Assembly: GCA_019187225.1 (NCBI GenBank)
Contig: JABAQQ010000013.1
Coordinates: 62,001-126,000 of the forward strand
Reading direction: 5' to 3'
DNA from: Saprospiraceae bacterium
Lineage (GTDB): Bacteria > Bacteroidota > Bacteroidia > Chitinophagales > Saprospiraceae
DNA length: 64,000 nucleotides
The position numbers and the translations under genes were made by a program. Of the stretch, positions 7,729-17,000 are shown in pieces; the stretch's first letter is position 1, and the number at the start of each line of letters is the position of its first letter. Under the pieces are notes generated by a model, which worked only from the letters and a program-made list of their open reading frames with translations, did no database searches and was not told where the DNA came from.

Positions 7729-9573
7729 ATGAAAAATTTGATTTTCTCCACCGCGCTCCTGAGTTGCATGCTCACGGGTTTCAGCCCGTTCGCCCAATGC
7801 CCTCCCGGCGCGCTGACTTCCCCAAAAGGGAATCGGCTTTTTCTGTATTTCCCGACCGCATCCGATGCCACTTTTCCGGAGTATTACACTTTAGAAGTTG
7901 TCACCTCTCCGTTGCAGCCATTTAATGTAGCAGACCTCGATGCCGGTATCGGCACCACCGCTCAATTGCGCGACCGCATTTTCCAGGTCGTGCAGCAGGA
8001 TTATTGCGAGTTCAACGTGCAGGTTTCCCAAACCACCACTAACCCAAGCCCGGCAGGTACCAATTGGCAGGTCGTAGGCATCGGCTCCGACGCCGAGACA
8101 GATTCCGGAAGCGATCTCTTCGGCGTAGCGCAGGATGTAGACATCAACAATACGGACCGGGAGGACTACGCCCGCGTGTTTGCCCGTTCCTTTCTAAATG
8201 CATACGGCGCCGGGACATCGGAACCTGCCCTGGGCGGTACCAATTCCACGCTGGAACGCTGGGCAACCGCCATCGGCCATACTACTTCGCATGAGGCAGG
8301 GCATAATTTTGGGCTCAGCCATTCCGATTCGGCCCCGCGGAGCGGTGAAGATGAACAAAACAACCACGTAATGGCCACAGGCAGTACCGGCCTGACCGGA
8401 GAAATCCGGGCAGCCCGCAACCGGCACTTCAGCGACCGGAGCTATGAAATACTCGGACACAACCTCGGACTCAATATTAAAACACTTTGGAACTGGGATT
8501 TCGTCAACCCCAACAGCACGGATGCCCATTCGCTGGTACTTACATTGCTGAGTACGGCTTCCTCACTCACCCTCAGTTGGTCTTTCAACGGCACTATGAG
8601 CCCCTGGACAAACCCGACCGTTGCTTCCACCGGCGGAACCCGGACATTCCAGGGTGCGACTTACAACGTATTCACCCTGACATTCAGCACGGATAAAGCG
8701 TGGAGCGGGGGCCCCGACGGGGTCGTTCCGCCCGGCGTGGAATTTCATGTAGGCGCTTCATTCAGCGAAGCCAATCCCATTATTGTATACGAAACGAGGC
8801 TCAAAAACAGCGGCGGAACCGACCTGCCCCTCCATCCGAGGGCTGTTTCGTTCGATGCCGGAACCGCCGACCTTGCTTCCGGCGATTTTAACATACGGGC
8901 CTTCAACGGAGCCGACGCCGGAAACCTCATCATCCGCAACCTCCAGGTGAATTTTTTGCCGCGCATGGCAAGCATCGAAACCATGATGCGGGAAGGCAGA
9001 CCGATTGATATAAGAGGCATTCCTGTGAATCTGCGGCCTGCATCCAAAAGTTTCAGACCAATCGAAAACAGGGAACTGAAAGACAATTTCAGTTTTACCC
9101 TCGCCAAATTCCTCGATCCGCGTCATGTGGATGAAACCTACGATTCTACGGGTTGTAAACGCGGACACAAGGGAGGTGTAAACGACACGAAGAGCGGTGA
9201 AATCGAATACTGCCCCCACGGAACGGTGTTGAGCCTTTTCCCTTCAACCTATGTTTATCTTACGGCAACGGTGGTTGACCCGGATGCCGAGTATTTCGAC
9301 CGCGCGCAAAATAAAATGGTTCGTGGCCCGCTGGAAACCCGCGTTTTTTACCAGTTTGCGGGCATACTCCCTGATTTCAACAAGAACGGAGTGGACGATT
9401 TGCTCGACATCCGGAATAAAACTTCGGTAGATGAAAATCAAAACGGCATCCCAGACGACGGAGAAGAGGCGCCTCCTGCCAAACCGGAGCCGGATTGGCT
9501 GAAATGGCTCTTGTACCTGTTGCTAATTTTAATACTTTTGTACTTAGCCAGAAGGATTTTCAAGAAAAAATAA
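7729..9573 (+). CDS. membrane-anchored metzincin-type zinc metalloprotease
   Basis: 614 residues. A signal peptide covers about 1-22 (ending SPFAQ). A catalytic domain carries HEAGHNFGLSH at 188-198, the HExxHxxGxxH zinc signature of metzincins, with His188, His192 and His198 as ligands and Glu189 as base. It is followed by NNHVMAT with a Met in Met-turn position. After the protease part come beta-rich segments and a late calcium-loop-like DFNKNGVDD / DENQNGIPDD region. A single C-terminal membrane helix (WLLYLLLILILLYL) and a basic tail RRIFKKK complete the protein. It therefore seems anchored at the cell envelope rather than sorted by T9SS. It follows the phosphatase lipoprotein by 37 bp. 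Substrate unknown. Confidence 0.82.
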   Translation: MKNLIFSTALLSCMLTGFSPFAQCPPGALTSPKGNRLFLYFPTASDATFPEYYTLEVVTSPLQPFNVADLDAGIGTTAQLRDRIFQVVQQDYCEFNVQVSQTTTNPSPAGTNWQVVGIGSDAETDSGSDLFGVAQDVDINNTDREDYARVFARSFLNAYGAGTSEPALGGTNSTLERWATAIGHTTSHEAGHNFGLSHSDSAPRSGEDEQNNHVMATGSTGLTGEIRAARNRHFSDRSYEILGHNLGLNIKTLWNWDFVNPNSTDAHSLVLTLLSTASSLTLSWSFNGTMSPWTNPTVASTGGTRTFQGATYNVFTLTFSTDKAWSGGPDGVVPPGVEFHVGASFSEANPIIVYETRLKNSGGTDLPLHPRAVSFDAGTADLASGDFNIRAFNGADAGNLIIRNLQVNFLPRMASIETMMREGRPIDIRGIPVNLRPASKSFRPIENRELKDNFSFTLAKFLDPRHVDETYDSTGCKRGHKGGVNDTKSGEIEYCPHGTVLSLFPSTYVYLTATVVDPDAEYFDRAQNKMVRGPLETRVFYQFAGILPDFNKNGVDDLLDIRNKTSVDENQNGIPDDGEEAPPAKPEPDWLKWLLYLLLILILLYLARRIFKKK

Positions 9574-9614
9574 GAAACAATAAAAAGCGATTCAAACCCG
9601 ACGCTTTAGCGGGG

Positions 9615-9660
9615 CTGAAAGCCGGATGAACCTCTTTTTAAGATGGTCCCCGGCTTTCAG
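9615..9660. repeat. inverted repeat after the metalloprotease gene
   Basis: Perfect 11-bp arms CTGAAAGCCGG (9615-9625) and CCGGCTTTCAG (9650-9660) enclose 24 nt that include a T-run. It could serve as a 3'-end hairpin for the upstream gene, but no U-run follows the second arm, so I do not call it a terminator. Confidence 0.5.
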
Positions 9661-9704
9661 CAACCGGCAGTTCATATCTGGCAAAAAGGCACAAAAAAAA
9701 CACC

Positions 9705-10421
9705 ATGTCCAACACATTGATCATCGCGCTTGGGTGTTTCCTGGCGAAATGCGCGTGGGTAATATTGCCCGCCTGCAATCATGCACATCCACCTGCATCG
9801 CTACCATCTGAAAACATAAAACCGATATCCGCCATCCAACCAGCGCCGACGCCAATGAATGACTATGACCCCATCCCGCTGCCCCGGCTCATTGGTATTG
9901 CAGAGCACGTTTTATCCGGCAGCGTACAATCAGTAAAAAAAGAAACCATCATTTTTAAAGTGGAAGAATCACTCATCGGCAATATCCCTAAAAATAAGGA
10001 AATTGACATTGCGCAGTTTATTCCAGGCAAAGCTGACGGGCCAAGAGAGGTTCCTTATCAGCAGGGTCAGCATTTTTTGCTTTTTTTGAAAACCGACACG
10101 GCACAACAAATACTGCGAATTCTCGGAGCCGGCGGGGAAGGCGAGATGCCCGTCGAAGAAGGCTTCGTTTATTTTTTCGGAAGACACGTAGAGGGTTTGG
10201 AAAGAAAAAATTATACGGTGCATTCGAAAGAAAGGGCAATTCAACGGTTTGATTACAAGACTTTTGCAGAAGCCGTGAGAGAATTTCGGAAATGTTATTC
10301 CTACCAATACGTCCCGGCCGAAGAGAAATACAAGTGTGAAAGGCTTTGTAGTCCGGAAGAAATTCAGCGTATGGGAAACAAAAGTTTCATCCACAAATAT
10401 TTGACCGACAGAGCCAAGTGA
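9705..10421 (+). CDS. exported protein of unknown function (238 aa)
   Basis: The N-terminus (MSNTLIIALGCFLAKCAW) is hydrophobic and signal-like. ILPACN could be a lipobox-like site, though imperfect. The mature region contains a segment with VLSGSVQSVKK, F-K-V-E-E-S-L-I-G and GQHFLLFL. This looks like the beta-barrel part of small secreted Bacteroidota proteins that have 'I-V-x-G-x-V' followed by 'V-x-x-x-L-K-G'. The C-terminal third is charged and helical with three cysteines. No enzyme motif is visible. It stands alone after an inverted repeat. Confidence 0.6.
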   Translation: MSNTLIIALGCFLAKCAWVILPACNHAHPPASLPSENIKPISAIQPAPTPMNDYDPIPLPRLIGIAEHVLSGSVQSVKKETIIFKVEESLIGNIPKNKEIDIAQFIPGKADGPREVPYQQGQHFLLFLKTDTAQQILRILGAGGEGEMPVEEGFVYFFGRHVEGLERKNYTVHSKERAIQRFDYKTFAEAVREFRKCYSYQYVPAEEKYKCERLCSPEEIQRMGNKSFIHKYLTDRAK

Positions 10422-11055
10422 TCGAATTGAACTTTCAATGGACGGATGCGGCAAAAGCGGGTTCACGAATATATTCCATAAAGCGGCAGGGCGGAAATCA
10501 ATTCTGTCGGCATCTCTTATTATCACAATGTTGCAGGGCAATTGGAGATCATCAATTTTGTCCGTTCGTTTAAAATAATTACCCTCCCATTTTCACGACA
10601 GACCATTCTTTTTTACGCGAAATAATATTTTGAACCACTTGCCATCTCTTTGACTCTCCAAACTTTTATTCTGCACCTTGCTTTTAATTTCCGGTTTGGT
10701 TTGCCATTGGATCGTTTCCAAAGGATTTTCATAAAAATCATGCCCGCTGCTGGAAAATTATTTTTTATCATTGCGTGGTTTTTTGAGGCGGATTGGTACG
10801 AAATACATCTGAAATGATCTTTAATCCTCCCCCTGAATTGGAATCCCCTTCCTGTACGCCCATGAAAAGCGTACCCCGTCTCTTCCGGTTGAGCGGCTTT
10901 TTTTGCCGGTTCAACACCCTTGAAGCAGCCAATTCGACTCAATCTGTGAAATTTTGAGCAAAATGAGATGCAGCATTCCCACGAGTCACTGTGTCTTGAC
11001 AACGGGACAAAAAAGTCCAAACCATACACATTAACTGATCAAACCCTTGTTGTTT
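10422..11055. other. 634-bp intergenic region, no gene seen
   Basis: AT-rich DNA before the giant adhesin gene. Reading frames here on either strand have implausible composition, and I find no tRNA or stable-RNA signature. A weak hairpin lies around 10895-10930 (GGTTGAGCGGC, a T-run, GCCGGTTCAAC). I could not pick out a convincing promoter for the adhesin gene. Confidence 0.5.
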
Positions 11056-14000
11056 ATGCGCGTATTTACACCCCGTCATTTTTCCCCATTAATTGTTTGG
11101 TGTCTGATACTTGCGGCGGCGTCCGCTTTGCAGGGACAGGTAACCATTCCAACGCCGGCAGTGCTCGACGGTCACTTGCAACGCCATGTCATCACGGCGG
11201 AATCGGCGAACCATATATTGACTTTTGAAAACCTCATACCGGGCGAGACCTACTCGCTTATCGTTCCCGATGATCCCACCCTCGCCGGTTGCATGCCGGG
11301 TATCATGGCGCAAGACCCGGATGCGAACGTATTGGATTATGACGTATTGGCGCACCAGTTGAAATTCAAGGCTACGGCACCGACGATGTCGTTCCTTCTG
11401 AATTACCCATGCAGCTGGGATGCTGCCAACCCACCCCGCCATTATGTTTCCATCGCTTGCGAATCGTGCAGGAAAAAAAGCTTTAAAGAGTTCCTGAAAG
11501 CATTGGCCACCCTGGAAGTGTCGCCCGGCGGTTCGGCGGAAGACCTGATCAAGGAAGTCCTGATCGGCGGCAACTGCTTCGACGTGACCAATGTGACGTT
11601 CTCGGGGCAAGGCGGTCAGATCGGCACATTCTCGCAGGGCCAGACCAACATCGGCTTTGCCAGCGGCATGATCATGGCCACCGGCGATTGCAGCGTCGCC
11701 GTAGGCCCCAACGACTCGGACAACGCCAGCGCCGGCTACGGCAACAGCACCTCCGACCCCGACCTGTCGCAACTATCGGGCAGCGGAAGCCTTTTCGACC
11801 TGGCCAACATCGAATTCGACTTCACTCCGACGCAAACGCCCCTGACATTCGAGTACGTTTTCGGTTCGGAAGAATACTGCGAATATGTCGGCTCCCAGTT
11901 CAACGACGCTTTCGGCTTCTTCATTTCCGGCCCCGGCATTTCCGGACCGTTTGGAGGCGCCGCCAACATCGCCTCGATCGGTCCCGGTGTATATGTTTCC
12001 ATTAACAATGTGAACCATATCACCAACGCAGGTCTGTACGTCAACAACCAGCCCTCGACCAGCGGCAACCTGTGCGGTCAAAACCCATCCTCGAGCCAGG
12101 CGACCAACGAAGTGCAGTTTGACGGCTTCACGAAAAAACTGACGGCGGTAGCGCCCGTGATCCCGTGTTCGACCTATCACATCAAATTGAAGATCTGCGA
12201 CGTAGGCGACGGTATATTCGACTCCGGCGTATTCCTGAGGGCCGGTTCGTTCGACGGCGGCGGCAACGCCTCGGCCGAATGGCTGGTCAACGATCAGCCA
12301 GATGTGGATGAAGTGTATGAAGGCTGCGGCACGGTAAAACTGGTGTTCGACCGCGTCGGCGGCAACATGGGCACTCCCTTAGCAGTCCAATACACCATTA
12401 CCGGAACGGCTACTTCGGGCGCCGACTATTCGCCCATTCCATTGGTGGCCATCATTCCCGCCGGTCAGGATAAACTGACCATCCCTGTGAACATCATCAA
12501 CGACCTGATCGCAGAAGGCGCCGAGACCATTGTCATCAAACTGGCCAACGCCTGTTCGTGCCTGGAGCCGGAAATCACGCTGACCATCCTCGACCTGATC
12601 CCGTTGACGGCTATTCCTGATACAACAACTATTTGTGGCCCCGGCGTGGGCACGGTAAGTGTAACGCCGGTGGACGGAGTGGAGCCTTACACCTTCCATT
12701 GGAGCACGGGCAGTACCGAACAAACGATTTCCCAGTTCGTATCCACTTCCACCAACTTCAAGGTGACGGTGACCGACGCCTGCGGCAAAACCTTCGTGAC
12801 GACGGCGCGCATCAACGTGAAAGCGCCTCCAACAGCGAAACTGATCCCACCCGCGCCCCAGCTCTGCCCCGGACAATCCGCCCAGATACAGGTAACATTT
12901 ACGGGGGTAGGACCATTTACCCTGAACTACCTTTGGAACGGCGATCCGCAAACACCCATAGAAGGGATACCCTCCAGCCCCTATTACCTGGAGATCAACC
13001 AACCCGGTCTTTACCAAATTGCAAATGTTGTTGACGCGGATGGCTGTGTCGGGCCGGGACAGGGGGCCATATTGGTGACGGAGTCAACATTAAGTCTATC
13101 GGGCGTAACCACCAACCCTACCTGCGCCAACAGTACCAACGGCTCCATTAACACCACCGTCGTCGGAGGCCAGGGACCATACAACTACGCATGGCAAGGT
13201 CCTCAGAACATTCCCAATATTCCCGACCCGACCAATCTGCAGGGTGGTACCTATTTCGTGACGGTGACCGACGGGTTCGGTTGTACGAATGAACAACAAT
13301 TCAATGTAGCGGCGCCGCCTGCGATCGAACCAACTGTCGCCAATGTGCAGGGCGCTACCTGCGCCCAACCCAACGGCGGCAGCATCAACCTGGAAGTGAG
13401 CGGCGGAACGCCCGGATATACCTACGCCTGGTCGGGTGGCGGCGGCAACGTGCAAGACCCGCAAAACCTCGCGCCGGGCAATTATACCGTCACCGTGACG
13501 GACACAAAAGGTTGCACCAAAACCACTACGGCTACTGTGCCGGGCGATTTCACACCTCCTGACGCTGTGGTGGCGGCGCCCGCCCCCATCACCTGTGTCG
13601 TGACATCCGTGACGCTCGACGGCAGCGCCTCCAGCTCCGGCCCCGGTTTTACCTATAACTGGACGGCATCCGGCGGCGGCAACATCGCCAGCGGTGGCAA
13701 TACGCTCAACCCCGTTGTTAACCAACCCGGCACCTACACCCTCGTGGTCACGAATGGGGCCAACGGCTGCACATCCTCCGCCACAGCATATGTCGCTGCC
13801 GACAATACATTGCCGACGTCGAATGCAGGCCCGAATCAAACCCTGACCTGTATCCTGACGAATGTCACGCTCGATGGCAGCGGCTCCAGCTCCGGACCGG
13901 ATTTCAGTTACAACTGGACTGCGTCGAACGGAGGGGTGATTGCCGGCGGCCAGGGCACGCTCAATCCCGTCGTATCCGCCACTGGTACCTATACGCTTGT

Positions 14001-17000
14001 GGTGACCAACTCCACAAACGGTTGCACCAAGTCGGACGACGTGATCGTGAACATCAATACCACTCCGCCTAATGCAGCCATTGCCAACCCGGCAATGCTC
14101 ACCTGCACGAATACGACAGTCACACTCAACGGCGGCGGTTCCACTCCCGCGGGTAGCCTGACATATGCCTGGACCACAGCGAATGGTGTGATCCAATCGG
14201 GGCAGAATTCAGCCAATGCGGTGGTGTCAGAACCCGGCCAGTACACCCTTGTTGTGACAAATACTGTGAATGGCTGTACCGACGATGCAGTGGTGACTGT
14301 CAATCAGGATAACTCCGTGCCGACTGCGAATGCAAACGTGAACGGTGGATTGAATTGTACTACGACACAGCTGACCCTCAGTGGAGCAGGTTCGAGCTCG
14401 GGTTCAGGTTTCACCTTCTCGTGGAGTTCCACCCCCGGCGGCAATTTCGTATCGGGGCAAAATACCCTCAACCCGGTTATTGACGCTCCGGCCACCTACA
14501 CGCTCCTGGTCACCAATACAACCAACCAGTGCACGGCAACGGCATCCGTGCTCGTCACAGAGGACATTGCCGCGCCGGCAGCAATAGCCGGACCGCCTGC
14601 TACCCTGACGTGTGTGGTCACTTCACTGGTATTAGGCGACTCGAGCGCGCCCGTCGCACCGAATTTGAACTACGTATGGTCAACAACGGGCGGCAATATC
14701 CAAAGCGGAGCTAATACGCCGACGCCGACGGTCAATCAACCCGGCACCTACAACCTGGTGGTAACCAACACGACCAACGGTTGTTCGAGCACTGCATCGG
14801 TCGTTATTCCGCAGAATATTACCAACCCGACAGCTGTGGTAGCGCCGGGCGGTCAATTGAACTGCACCACCCCCACCATTCAACTAAATGGTGCGGGCAG
14901 CAGCACTGGACCCAATTTCACATACAACTGGACTTCCTCCACCGGCGGCGGCATCGGCGCCGGCGGCGCTACCCTGACACCTACGGTAACAGCAGCAGGA
15001 ACCTATACGCTCCTCGTTACGAACATCGCCAACGGCTGTACCTCGACCGCCTCCACTACCGTGACGACCAACGCCAACCTTCCGACCGCCATCGCTACTC
15101 CTTCGGGTATTCTGACCTGCGCAGTGCAGCAGGTAAGCGTGAGCGCCAACGGTTCTTCGTCCGGCCCGAACTTTAGTTATCAATGGGGGACTATTAACGG
15201 ACAGATCCTGAACGGCCAGGGCACAGGCGCGATCACCGTCGGACAGGCCGGGCAATACACCCTGCTTGTGACCAACACGACGAACAATTGCACGGCTACA
15301 TTCTCCGTGGATGTTCAGGCGGATCTGGTTGACCCCGTTGCCGATGCCGGCCCGGGCCAAACGCTGCTGTGCACCCAGCCGACTTTCACTTTGGACGGCA
15401 GCGGCTCGAGTACAGGCGCCGAGTTCACCTACAACTGGACAGCGATCTCGGGAGGCAATTTTACCGGACCAGCCAATATTCAGAACCCGACGGTGGATGA
15501 GCCCGGCACTTACCAGATTTTGGTCACCAATACGCAAAACGGTTGTACTGCTACCGACCAGGTGCAGATCCTGCAGGACGCCAACGACCCGGTGGTACAA
15601 ATCGCTACGCCAGCCATTCTGAACTGCACGACGCCGCAAACCACTCTGAATGGAAACGGCTCCAGCACAGGCGCCGACATTTCATATGCGTGGACGGGAC
15701 CAGGTATTGTTTCCGGTGACAGTACACTTTCTCCGGTAGTGAGCCAACCCGGTAATTACAACCTCGTTATCAGCAACTCGTCGAACGGATGCACTTCCGA
15801 ACTGTCCGTTACGGTGAATCAGGATATTACGCCGCCGCCAGCCGATGCCGGACCGGACGATGTGCTGAATTGCTACAATCCGCAACTTTTACTCGGCGGC
15901 CCGGGCAATCCCGGCGGCCCCGGCTACACCTTCGCATGGACGGGACCGGGCTTCCTGTCGGGCCAAAACTCGTCCACCCCGATCGTGGAACAGGGCGGAA
16001 CGTACAACCTTGTGGTGACCAACACCCTCAACGGATGTACGACAACCGATGAAGTGACCCTGACGACAGACTTCGCCCAGCCGGCAGCCAGTGCAGGCAA
16101 CACCTTCCAACTGACATGCGTGGAAACCACCTATACGTTGGATGCAACTGCCAGCACAGGATCGGAATACACGTACGCATGGACGACCAACACGGGCAAC
16201 TTTACCACGCCGACCAATATTCTGAATCCGACTGTAAATGGCGCCGGTGATTATTTCCTGCTGGTCACCAACACCTTGAACGGATGTACCGCCACTTCCA
16301 ACGTGAACATCACACAGGCTGCCGACGTGCCGACTGCCGTCGCCAACGACGCACCGCAACTCACCTGCTCGGTTACGGAGTTAAATCTGAGCGGTGCAGG
16401 TTCGAGCGTGGGGGCTGAATTTGCTTATTCGTGGACAGCCTCCAACGGCGGTAATATTGTTGCGAATAGCAACACCCTGAACCCGACAATTGACGCCCCC
16501 GGCACTTACACCCTGGCGGTGACCAATACGAGCAACAACTGTACGTCGAGTTCGAGTGTGATCGTCAACGAAGATGTGACCCTGCCCGTGATGGATGCAG
16601 GCCAGTCGCCAACTTTGACGTGCACCGTTTTGTCGCTCAATCTCTCCGGTTCGGTCAGTTCCAATGGCACTTTCACTTACGCCTGGACGGCATCGAACGG
16701 TGGCAATATCACGAACGGCAACAATACGCTGTCGCCCACCGTGAACGCCACAGGCACATACAGCCTGGTCGTGACCAATACGGTGAATGGCTGCACCAGC
16801 ACCGACGATGTGGTGGTACTGGCTGATCAGGTCGAACCCGACGCGGCCATTGCCCAGCCGGATATTTTGACTTGTGTAGTGGAGGAGATCAACCTCGATG
16901 CGACCGCGTCCAGCACGGGTTCCAATTTTGAATACGAATGGACAACGACCGGCGGCAACATCGTCAACCAGTCGAATCCGCTCGAACCCCTCGTGAACGA

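Noticed and set aside
10613-11029. 138-aa open frame in the gap before the adhesin gene
   Set aside because: Composition (many Cys, Arg, Phe, Ser) does not resemble the proteins of this genome, and no start context or motif supports it.
13096-14196. Open frames antisense to the adhesin repeats
   Set aside because: They are by-products of the repetitive, GC-biased coding sequence and repeat with the PKD units.
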